A stretch of 64,000 nt of DNA from an uncultured Paracoccaceae bacterium (GTDB taxonomy: Bacteria; Pseudomonadota; Alphaproteobacteria; Rhodobacterales; Rhodobacteraceae): contig CANMVA010000001.1 in the NCBI GenBank assembly GCA_947501355.1, forward strand, positions 938,001 to 1,002,000, written 5' to 3'. The notes below the pieces were generated by a model. That model ran no database searches. It had not been told where the DNA came from and was given only the letters and a program-made list of their open reading frames with translations. Made by a program: the position numbers and the translations under genes. Below are positions 8,559-16,592 of this stretch, piece after piece; the stretch's first letter is position 1, and every line of letters starts with the position of its first letter.

Positions 8559-9440
8559 ATGGCGCGGGCGTTTTACGATCTTCCCCCGATGACGACGCTG
8601 GTCGCGTTTGAAGCGGCGGCACGCCATGGGAGTTTCAAGACCGCGGCGGCGGAGTTGAATGTCACGCCGGGGGCGGTGAGCCATCAGATCAAGGCGCTGG
8701 AGGGCGAGTTGGGCGTGGCCTTGTTCGAGCGGGTGCATCGCGGCGTGATGCTGACCGAGGACGGGCAGGATCTGTTTACCAGCGTGCAGAGCGCGTTTTC
8801 GGGGATGTCGCGAAGCCTTGCGCAGATCAAACGGGCGGATACCGAACGGGCGATTACGGTGGCGGCGACGACGGCTGTTTCGGCGCTGTGGCTGACGCCG
8901 CGGATCACGGCATTCTGGCGCGAGAGGCCGGATATCAGGGTTAATCAGGTGGTGTCGGATGCGCGGGTCGAGGGCAGCGGGCCTGACCTGATTATCGAGT
9001 ATGGCTTGGCCAAGGGGCGCGCGGGGGAAAGCTGTGAGTTATTTACCGATGTGCTTGTGCCGGTGGCCTCGCCCGAATTTGTGGCCAGCCGACCTGTGCC
9101 GGAACTGGCGGCGTTGGCGGCGATGCCGCTGATCCATATGACCGCGCCGAACACCAACTGGACGACGTGGAAACACTGGTTTGCCGCGCTGGGCTATGAC
9201 GGGCCATTGGCGCGCGGCACCCGCGTGAACAATTACATGATCGCGTTGCAGGCTGCACAGGACGGGGTGGGCGTGGTGCTGGGGTGGAAGCGGTTGGTCG
9301 CTCCGTTTCTGGAGAACGGGTCACTGGTGTCATTTGGCGGGTATGAATTGCCCGCGCCCAGCAGTTTCTACATCACGCGCGGGCCGAAAACGGATGCGCG
9401 CGAGAGCGTGGATTTACTGGAGCGATGGCTCTTGGGATGA
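8559..9440 (+). CDS. LysR family regulator, GcvA-like
   Basis: A 293-aa LysR-type regulator with an N-terminal winged HTH (TLVAFEAAARHGSFKTAAAELNVTPGAVSHQIKALE) and a C-terminal effector domain (ITVAATTAVSALWLTPRI onward) of the GcvA-like subgroup. I chose the ATG; a GTG one codon earlier is possible. It lies immediately before, and codirectional with, the Rieske oxygenase gene. The two matching palindromes at both ends of this gene make it the likely regulator of the Rieske/dehydrogenase unit. The inducer is unknown; a methylated amine would fit. Confidence 0.9.
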   Translation: MARAFYDLPPMTTLVAFEAAARHGSFKTAAAELNVTPGAVSHQIKALEGELGVALFERVHRGVMLTEDGQDLFTSVQSAFSGMSRSLAQIKRADTERAITVAATTAVSALWLTPRITAFWRERPDIRVNQVVSDARVEGSGPDLIIEYGLAKGRAGESCELFTDVLVPVASPEFVASRPVPELAALAAMPLIHMTAPNTNWTTWKHWFAALGYDGPLARGTRVNNYMIALQAAQDGVGVVLGWKRLVAPFLENGSLVSFGGYELPAPSSFYITRGPKTDARESVDLLERWLLG

Positions 9441-9451
9441 ATTGAGCTCAT
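9437..9451. promoter_or_regulatory. 15-bp palindrome ATGAATTGAGCTCAT, putative operator of the Rieske operon
   Basis: Second copy of the ATGAAYTGAGYTCAT palindrome. It overlaps the lysR stop codon and sits 78 bp before the Rieske start, a usual distance for LysR activation. The two copies differ at two symmetric positions that keep near-dyad symmetry, which favours protein recognition over chance. Confidence 0.65.
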
Positions 9452-9528
9452 CTGACGCCGAAAATTTCCGCGATTGAACGGGCGCGCTGACGGGCGCAGT
9501 CTTGCGCGATCCATTAGGAGGGCGCGCG

Positions 9529-10680
9529 ATGAATATTCAGACAGATCTGGGTGCGGTGATGACATCGGTGGCGCAGGCCAAGGGCTTGCCCAATGCGCAT
9601 TACGTGTCGCCCGAAGTGTTCGAAGAAGAAAAGCAGGCGGTGTTGTTCGATCACTGGGCGGGCGTTGGCTTTGGCAAGGATGTGCCCGAAAAGGGCGACG
9701 CGATGCCGGTGAATTTTTTGGGCATGCCGCTGCTGATCGTGCGGGATCGGGATGGCGAGGTAGGTGTGTTTCAGAACACCTGCCGCCATCGCGGGATGAT
9801 TTTGGTGGATGCACCGAAGAAGATCGAAGGGGCGATCCGCTGCCCCTATCATTCGTGGTGCTACAGCTTGAAAGGGGCGTTGAAATCGACGCCCCATGTG
9901 GGCGGACCGGGGCGCAATACGCATCCGGACATCAAGCGCGATGAACTGGGGCTGATCCGCGTGCCGTCCTATGTCTGGCATGACGTGATTTATGTGAATG
10001 TGAACGGCAATGCGGCGCCATTCGAGGAGGTGAATGCCGACTTGATGGCGCGCTGGTCGGAGTTCCAGACGCCAATGGTGCATGGCGGCGAAAGCTCTTC
10101 GTTCAAGCTGGAGGTGGCGACGAACTGGAAGCTCGCGGTCGAGAATTATTGCGAGAGCTATCATCTGCCGTGGGTGCATCCGGGGCTGAACAGTTATTCG
10201 CGGCTGGAGGATCACTATAATATCGAAGTGCCCGGCGCGTATTCGGGGCAAGGCACGTTGGTCTATCGCCAGCTAAAGGGCGCGCGCGGTGAGACGTTCC
10301 CCGATTTTGGCGCACATTCCAGCCAGTGGGACGAAGGCGCGGAATATGTGGCGGTCTATCCAAATGTGCTGCTGGGCATTCACCGTGACCATTACTTTGC
10401 GATCATTCTGGAGCCGAAAGCGCTGGACCAGACGGTTGAGCATATCGAGATTTACTACTCTGACGCCGGCGCGCGCGACCCCGATCTGGCGGAGTTGCGC
10501 GACGCGAATGCCGCGCAGTGGAAGGGCGTTTTCGTCGAGGATGTGTTCGTTGTGGAGGGCATGCAGAAGGGCCGGAAGGGCGCTTTGTTCGATGGCGGAA
10601 AATTCTCGCCTGAGATGGACGGGCCGACTCATAATTTCCATCATTGGGTCGCCTCGGCTGTGGATGCGGCGCGGCGGTGA
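9529..10680 (+). CDS. Rieske non-heme iron oxygenase alpha subunit, quaternary-amine type
   Basis: A 383-aa oxygenase. The Rieske cluster ligands are C85/H87 (CRHRG) and C105/H108 (CPYHSW). The mononuclear iron site is NYCESYHLPWVH, with histidines 212 and 217 and Glu209 where most ring hydroxylases have a bridging Asp. Glu at this place is known for carnitine and betaine-type monooxygenases, so N-demethylation or hydroxylation of a quaternary amine is more likely than aromatic dihydroxylation. The start follows a TAGGAGG site. Its neighbour is a dimethylglycine dehydrogenase-like gene. No reductase gene is adjacent, so electrons must come from elsewhere. Confidence 0.85.
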   Translation: MNIQTDLGAVMTSVAQAKGLPNAHYVSPEVFEEEKQAVLFDHWAGVGFGKDVPEKGDAMPVNFLGMPLLIVRDRDGEVGVFQNTCRHRGMILVDAPKKIEGAIRCPYHSWCYSLKGALKSTPHVGGPGRNTHPDIKRDELGLIRVPSYVWHDVIYVNVNGNAAPFEEVNADLMARWSEFQTPMVHGGESSSFKLEVATNWKLAVENYCESYHLPWVHPGLNSYSRLEDHYNIEVPGAYSGQGTLVYRQLKGARGETFPDFGAHSSQWDEGAEYVAVYPNVLLGIHRDHYFAIILEPKALDQTVEHIEIYYSDAGARDPDLAELRDANAAQWKGVFVEDVFVVEGMQKGRKGALFDGGKFSPEMDGPTHNFHHWVASAVDAARR

Positions 10681-10907
10681 GTGCGCTGGATGACGCGTTG
10701 CTGCGCGCGCATGCGGACGCGGACAACGCGGCGTTGATCCGGCTTTATACGCAAGCGGCGGATCAGGCGGGCGATGTGGATGCGGCGTGTTTCTATCTCA
10801 CTCATGCGTATGTTTTCGCTTTGGAAAGCGGCGCGCCGGAAGCGGCTGCGTTGAATGCGCGGCTGGCGGATCACGGGCGCGAGGTGCGGGATGCCGTTTG
10901 CGACTGA
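10677..10907 (+). CDS. small unknown helical protein between oxygenase and dehydrogenase
   Basis: A 76-aa acidic, alanine-rich protein starting at GTG, which overlaps the Rieske stop (GTGA). The sequence (LDDALLRAHADADNAAL..LYTQAADQAGDVDAACFYLTHAYVFALESG) looks like a pair of TPR/Sel1-like helices. The tight overlap and matching GC content support it being real and coexpressed with the oxygenase. It may be an accessory or scaffold for the oxygenase or dehydrogenase, but nothing in the sequence proves this. Confidence 0.65.
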   Translation: MSALDDALLRAHADADNAALIRLYTQAADQAGDVDAACFYLTHAYVFALESGAPEAAALNARLADHGREVRDAVCD

Positions 10908-10990
10908 GCGGGGCTTGATTTGGCGCGAATGGGCAATTTTGCTGGTGAGGGCGGCGTAAGTTGGGACCGCGCAGCAATGGAGTTTGAGCG

Positions 10991-13402
10991 ATGAAGACCC
11001 ACGCACAGGCGGTGGTGATTGGCGGCGGGGTGATCGGATGCTCGATCCTCTATCATCTGACGAAACTGGGATGGACGGATGTTGTGCTGCTGGAGCGGGA
11101 TGAGTTGACGTCGGGCTCCACTTGGCACGCGGCGGCGAACATCCACGGGCTGCATGACAACAACAACATCACGCGCATCCAGAATTATACGATGGATTTG
11201 TATAATGCGCTGGAGGCCGAGACGGGGCAAAGCTGTGGTGTGTTCCAGCCAGGATCGCTTTATCTGGCGCAGACCGAAGCGCGGGAACATCAGCTGCGCT
11301 TGCAGGCGGCGAAGGCCAAGTATTACGGGCTGAACTTCTATGAGGTAGACCGCGATGAGGCCGAAAGGCTGCATCCGCTGGTTAATTATGATGGCATCCG
11401 CTGCATCATGTATGAGCCCTCGGGCGGGAATGTGGACCCGTCGGGGGTGACGAATGCCTATGCCTCGGGCGCGCGGCAGAACGGGGCTGAGATTCACCGG
11501 TTCACGCCTGTGACGGGGACGGAGCAGCAGGCAGATGGCACGTGGATTGTGCGCACGCCAAAGGGGGACGTTCGGACTGAAGTTGTGGTGAATGCCGCTG
11601 GCCTTTGGGGCCGTGAGGTGGCGGCGATGGCTGGCATTGAGCTGCCGCTTTTGCCGACGGAGCATCAGTATTTTGTGACTGAGACGATTGCAGAGATTGC
11701 GGCGCTGGATCGCCGTTTGCCCTCGGTCGCGGATCGGGATGGGGAGTATTACCTGCGCCAAGAAGGCAAGGGCCTGCTGGTTGGCGCCTATGAAAAGGAC
11801 GTGCGGTTCTGGGCCGAAGATGGCACGCCGCAGGGCTTTGGGCATGAGCTGTTTGCCGATGATCTGGAGCGGATCGAGGACAATATGATGCGCGCGATTG
11901 ACCGGGTGCCTGCCGTGGGCGAGGCGGGGATCAAACGGGTGATCAACGGGCCGATGATCTGGTCGCCCGATAGCAATGCCCTGTTTGGGCCGGTGCCGGA
12001 ATTGAAGGGCTATTTCTGTTGTAACGGAATCATTCCGGGGTTTTCGCAGTCCGGGGGGCTGGGGTCTTTGACGGCGGAATGGATCGTCACGGGCGAGCCT
12101 CATCTGGATATGTTCCCGTGGGATATGGCACGGTTCGGGGCTTGGGCGGATCGGAAGTTTACCAAGGCGAAGGTGGGCGATCAGTACGCCAATCGATTCT
12201 CGATCCATTTCCCGAATGAGGAGCGCTCTGCCGGGCGTCCGGCGCGGGTGCGACCCGTCTATGAGATGCAAAAGGATATGGGTGCGGTCTTCGGGTTGAA
12301 CTACGGGTGGGAACATCCGCTGTGGTTTGCGGACCAGCCGGGGGTGGCTGATACCAACGGGTTCACACGGCAGAACTGGTGGGAGCCTGTGGGGGCGGAA
12401 TGCCGGATGCTGCGGGAGAAAGCGGGGATCATCGATATCTCCAACTTCGCGAAATATTCGGTGAAGGGTGCGGGGGCGAGCGACTGGCTGAACAGCCTTT
12501 TTGCCAACAACATGCCGAAGGCGGTGGGGCGGTCCTGCCTGACGCCCTTGATCGGGAAACGGGGGGGGATTGCGGGGGATTTCACCGTGACCAAGCTTGA
12601 TGAGGAGGACTTCTTGATTATCGGCTCCGGCATGGCGGAGCGGTATCACCTGCGGTTCTTCAACGATGTGCCGCGCCCTGAAGGCGTTGTTTTTGAGAGC
12701 AAAACCGAAGACATGTGCGGCTTCAACGTGGCGGGGCCGGAAAGCCGCGCGATGTTGCAGCGGCTGACGAATGCCTCGCTGGCGACAGAAGATTTCCCGT
12801 TCATGCGGTCGCAGAAGATCACGCTGGCAGGCGTTGATCTGGTGGCTCTCAGGGTGTCGTTCACCGGTGATCTGGGCTGGGAATTGCATTGCAAGACCGA
12901 GGATCAGGCGCGGCTCTATGAGGCGCTGCTGGAGGCGGGGCGCGAGTTGGGCGCGGGGCCAGTTGGCAGCCGTGCGCTGATGAGCCTGCGGATCGAGAAA
13001 GGCTATGGGTCGTGGAGCCGCGAGTATTCGCCGGAATATTGGCCGCAGGAAGTCGGGCTGGCTCCGCTGATCAAGATGGGCAAGGAGTTCCTGAACAAGG
13101 GGGCCTACGAGGCGCTGGCAGAGAACACGCCGCGGGAGCATTTGTCGATCATCGAAGTGCTGGATGTCGAGGATGCAGATGCGTCTGGCGGGGAGCCGAT
13201 TTTCCTGCCCGATGGCACGCCCGTGGGGCGGGTCAGCAGCGGGGCTTATGGGTATTCGGTGGGCAAATCGCTGGCGCTGGGCTTTCTGAAAGGTGTGGAG
13301 GCGGGCGCGGATGTCGATGTGATGATTTTAGGCCGCCCGCATCGCGGTGTGGTGCTGGCGGAGCCTCCGTTCGATCCGGAGGGTGTGAGGCTGCGGGCGT
13401 GA
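10991..13402 (+). CDS. FAD-dependent dimethylglycine/sarcosine dehydrogenase-like protein with GcvT domain
   Basis: An 803-aa two-part enzyme. The N-terminal DAO-type FAD domain begins VVIGGGVIGCSILYHL (~8-23) and has SGSTWHAA with H46, the residue that carries covalent flavin in dimethylglycine dehydrogenase. The C-terminal half (~440-790) is a GcvT/aminomethyltransferase-like tetrahydrofolate domain (for example DISNFAKYSVKGAGASDWLN and GYGSWSREYSPEYWPQE). The likely reaction is oxidative demethylation of dimethylglycine or sarcosine with transfer of the methyl carbon to folate. It is downstream of a Rieske oxygenase and near creatinase, both of which can feed it. Exact substrate unresolved. 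Confidence 0.88.
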   Translation: MKTHAQAVVIGGGVIGCSILYHLTKLGWTDVVLLERDELTSGSTWHAAANIHGLHDNNNITRIQNYTMDLYNALEAETGQSCGVFQPGSLYLAQTEAREHQLRLQAAKAKYYGLNFYEVDRDEAERLHPLVNYDGIRCIMYEPSGGNVDPSGVTNAYASGARQNGAEIHRFTPVTGTEQQADGTWIVRTPKGDVRTEVVVNAAGLWGREVAAMAGIELPLLPTEHQYFVTETIAEIAALDRRLPSVADRDGEYYLRQEGKGLLVGAYEKDVRFWAEDGTPQGFGHELFADDLERIEDNMMRAIDRVPAVGEAGIKRVINGPMIWSPDSNALFGPVPELKGYFCCNGIIPGFSQSGGLGSLTAEWIVTGEPHLDMFPWDMARFGAWADRKFTKAKVGDQYANRFSIHFPNEERSAGRPARVRPVYEMQKDMGAVFGLNYGWEHPLWFADQPGVADTNGFTRQNWWEPVGAECRMLREKAGIIDISNFAKYSVKGAGASDWLNSLFANNMPKAVGRSCLTPLIGKRGGIAGDFTVTKLDEEDFLIIGSGMAERYHLRFFNDVPRPEGVVFESKTEDMCGFNVAGPESRAMLQRLTNASLATEDFPFMRSQKITLAGVDLVALRVSFTGDLGWELHCKTEDQARLYEALLEAGRELGAGPVGSRALMSLRIEKGYGSWSREYSPEYWPQEVGLAPLIKMGKEFLNKGAYEALAENTPREHLSIIEVLDVEDADASGGEPIFLPDGTPVGRVSSGAYGYSVGKSLALGFLKGVEAGADVDVMILGRPHRGVVLAEPPFDPEGVRLRA

Positions 13403-13411
13403 TGGGGGCGC

Positions 13412-13693
13412 CTAGCTCGACAATCGCGCGGGATAGGCGCCGCCCCAGACTTTCGGAGCATCTTTGGCGACGAGCCGTGCTTGAATGTCGTTGAGTTCTT
13501 TCAAGGCAAGCTCAGGATCGCCCGTGCGCGCAACCGCCTTGTCAAACGCGCGTTGAACGGACCCGGCCCGCCACGGCAGCACGGCCTGAGAGAGCCAAAT
13601 GCGCAGTTCGGCGGGCAGGTGGTCATACTCGCGCATCGGGTTGGCCGCGCGGCGTTTGCATTTCAGGCTGGTGGTTCCGCGATTTCGGGGCAA
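13412..13693 (-). CDS. DUF6525-like small protein
   Basis: A 93-aa basic protein (RGTTSLKCKRRAANPMREYDHLPAELRIWLSQAVLPWRAGS) that resembles a short family I recall from Rhodobacteraceae (DUF6525). It ends 9 bp from the convergent dehydrogenase gene and diverges from the secreted beta-propeller gene; a strong palindrome lies in the shared upstream region. Function unknown. The repeated W and RR/KR residues might suggest nucleic-acid contact but this is speculation. Confidence 0.65.
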   Translation of the reverse strand: MPRNRGTTSLKCKRRAANPMREYDHLPAELRIWLSQAVLPWRAGSVQRAFDKAVARTGDPELALKELNDIQARLVAKDAPKVWGGAYPARLSS

Positions 13694-13717
13694 TTTCGGC
13701 GCGTCCTATGATGAATC

Positions 13718-13737
13718 TGCAATGTTATAACATTACA
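13718..13737. promoter_or_regulatory. palindrome with core AATGTTATAACATT, Zur-box-like operator
   Basis: A perfect 14-bp palindrome AATGTTATAACATT, extended with one symmetric mismatch to TGCAATGTTATAACATTACA. It sits in the divergent region, 25 bp from the DUF6525-like start and about 80 bp before the beta-propeller start. The core resembles, from memory, published proteobacterial Zur (zinc uptake regulator) boxes. A TetR- or GntR-type site would look similar. Confidence 0.5.
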
Positions 13738-13819
13738 AATTGAGTGGAGCGCAAGCCGGTTTTCATTGACCTGTGGTCTGAGGGGTGCAGTCTTGTGGCA
13801 ACGGCTGAGCGCGGGGGCG

Positions 13820-14590
13820 ATGATGTTTGATAGGGCTGCTTTTCTGACATGCGTTCTGACGCCGCTTTCGGCGGCTGCTTTGGGGCTGATCGAGACCGGG
13901 CGGTATGAGCTGAACCGGCCTGCGAGCCTCGAATATGATCCGACATTTTGCGGGCTTTGGATTGCCAATGAGGGGCCGGAGGCAGTTCTGGTCACGCTGG
14001 AAGGCGATGAGCTGCGCCGGATCACGAGCGATCTGTTTCGGATCAAGGCGATCACGATTGAGGACGATCACCTGCTGGTGGGTGATGGCTTTGGCAAGCT
14101 GCAGCGGTTGAGCAAGGATGGAGAGCCGCTGGCGGAGCCGTTTCAGTTGGAAGGGGGCGCTGCGGATACGGAAGGGGTTGCGGTGAATGCCGAGGGGCAG
14201 ATCCTGACGGTGGAGGATGATCCCGAGCGGCTGACTTGGTTTGATCGCAGCGGTGCGATGACCCAGCGGATCGATACGATGGATCTTGATCCGCCTTTGA
14301 CCGAAGCGCAGGGCATCGCGATTGATCCGCGCACGGGACATTTGCTGATCGTGGATGATTGGGAAGGCTCCAACAGCCTCTATGAATTTACGGCGGAGGG
14401 GGAGTTATTGGCGCAGGCGAGCCTGCTGGAATATGGCACCGATCCGGAGGGGATTGCGATTAGGCCGGGGTCGAACCAGTTGTTCGTGGCCTTTGATGGC
14501 GGGGCGCAGATTGTCACGTTTGAGTATACGCCGACCTTGCCGGAGGGTGCGGAGCCGCTGCCGCCGGGGGCGGATTGTATGTTGTTTTAG
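13820..14590 (+). CDS. secreted beta-propeller protein, SdiA-regulated/SMP-30-like
   Basis: A protein of about 256 aa with a probable signal peptide (FDRAAFLTCVLTPLSAAALG). The rest consists of repeated blade-like units such as LEYDPTFCGLWIAN, TEGVAVNAEGQILTVEDD, AQGIAIDPRTGHLLIVDD and PEGIAIRPGSNQLFVAFD, the pattern of six-bladed YjiK/SMP-30-like propellers. I chose the ATG pair just before the signal peptide; an earlier in-frame start would add a non-signal-like extension. It should be periplasmic or extracellular. Substrate unknown; metal or lactone binding is possible for this fold. Confidence 0.7.
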   Translation: MMFDRAAFLTCVLTPLSAAALGLIETGRYELNRPASLEYDPTFCGLWIANEGPEAVLVTLEGDELRRITSDLFRIKAITIEDDHLLVGDGFGKLQRLSKDGEPLAEPFQLEGGAADTEGVAVNAEGQILTVEDDPERLTWFDRSGAMTQRIDTMDLDPPLTEAQGIAIDPRTGHLLIVDDWEGSNSLYEFTAEGELLAQASLLEYGTDPEGIAIRPGSNQLFVAFDGGAQIVTFEYTPTLPEGAEPLPPGADCMLF

Positions 14591-14612
14591 GGGGGTGCTT
14601 TGGGGCTTCGAG

Positions 14613-15471
<859 letters not shown>

Positions 15472-15589
15472 GGGCTAAAGGTAGGAAGGCCAGCGCCGCG
15501 ATGGGATGCGACAGAATGTGCCGATGCGGGTTGGACAGGGGCGCGTGGAGCGCCTAGGGTTCGCGGGATATCTTTGGGAGGAGAGACGC

Positions 15590-16480
15590 ATGCGCATTGC
15601 GGCAATCGGTTTGGGATCAATGGGATATGGCATGGCGGCCTCGGCGTTGAAGGCCGGGTTGGTTGTGCATGGATTTGACGTGAACGCCGACGCGGTGGCG
15701 CGGTTTCAAGAGGCGGGCGGTCAGCCCGGTGCGCTGGCAGAGGTGGCACCGACGATTGGCGCGGTGATGGTCGTGGTGCTGAACGCGGCACAGACCGAAA
15801 GCGTTTTGTTCGGGGATGATGCGCTGGTGCCGAAGATGGCCAAAGGTGCTATTGTGATCGCCTGCGCGACGGTGCCGCCGGAATTTGCCCGCGAGATGGC
15901 GGCGCGCTGCGCAGAGCATGGGGTGCTTTATCTGGATGCGCCAATCTCGGGCGGGTCGTTGCGGGCGGCGGATGGCGATTTGACGATCATGGCGTCCGGA
16001 TCAGATGAGGCGTTTGCGGCGGCGGGGCCTGCTTTGGAGGCGACAGCGTCAAACGTCTATAACATGGGGTCCGAGATCGGGGCCGGGTCTGCCATGAAGG
16101 CCGTGCATCAGGTGCTGGCGGGCGTGAATATCGTCACCATGGCGGAGGCGATGACCTTTGGGATGAGCCAAGGGATCTCGCCAGAGAAATTCATGGAGAT
16201 CGTGCCCAATTGCGGCGGCACCTCGTGGATGCTGGAGAACCGGGGGCCGCATATTGTTGAGGGGGATTACACGCCTCATTCGACGGTGGATATCTGGCTG
16301 AAGGATTTGGGCATCGTCCTGGATATCGCGAAGAATTCGAAATTTGGCGTGCCGATCACGGCGGCGGCGTTGCAGCAATACGTGGCGGCGTCCGGCATGG
16401 GGCATGGGCTGGAGGATGACGCGGCGGTGGCCAAGGTCTATGCGCGCCATGCGGGGCTGACGCTGCCGGGCGAAGAATAG
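15590..16480 (+). CDS. 3-hydroxyisobutyrate dehydrogenase family, L-threonate dehydrogenase-like
   Basis: A 296-aa NAD(P)-dependent beta-hydroxyacid dehydrogenase. Rossmann motif IGLGSMGYGMAASALKAG (6-23), substrate loop LDAPISGGSLRAADGDLTIMASG (~119-141) and catalytic lysine in GSAMKAVHQVLAG (~170) are intact. The C-terminal helices include MLENRGPHIVEGDYTPHSTVDIWLKDLGI, which resembles threonate/glycerate-type members more than valine-pathway enzymes. The start follows a GGAGGAG site. It stands alone between the copper chaperone and a helicase gene, so its pathway is not shown by context. Confidence 0.85.
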   Translation: MRIAAIGLGSMGYGMAASALKAGLVVHGFDVNADAVARFQEAGGQPGALAEVAPTIGAVMVVVLNAAQTESVLFGDDALVPKMAKGAIVIACATVPPEFAREMAARCAEHGVLYLDAPISGGSLRAADGDLTIMASGSDEAFAAAGPALEATASNVYNMGSEIGAGSAMKAVHQVLAGVNIVTMAEAMTFGMSQGISPEKFMEIVPNCGGTSWMLENRGPHIVEGDYTPHSTVDIWLKDLGIVLDIAKNSKFGVPITAAALQQYVAASGMGHGLEDDAAVAKVYARHAGLTLPGEE

Positions 16481-16592
16481 GCCGGCCTGCGGCGCGGATA
16501 TTTTTTCCAGAGTGAAGGGTGGGGGCGCGGCAAGAGGCCCCTATACAAGGGGGGCGCTTGTCTTTAGAGGCGGGGCCTTGATCTGACGAAAA

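Noticed and set aside
10871-13141. A 756-codon open frame antisense to the dimethylglycine dehydrogenase-like gene
   Set aside because: No recognisable domain, Arg/His/Pro-rich composition typical of the complement of GC-rich coding DNA; the plus-strand gene is certain.
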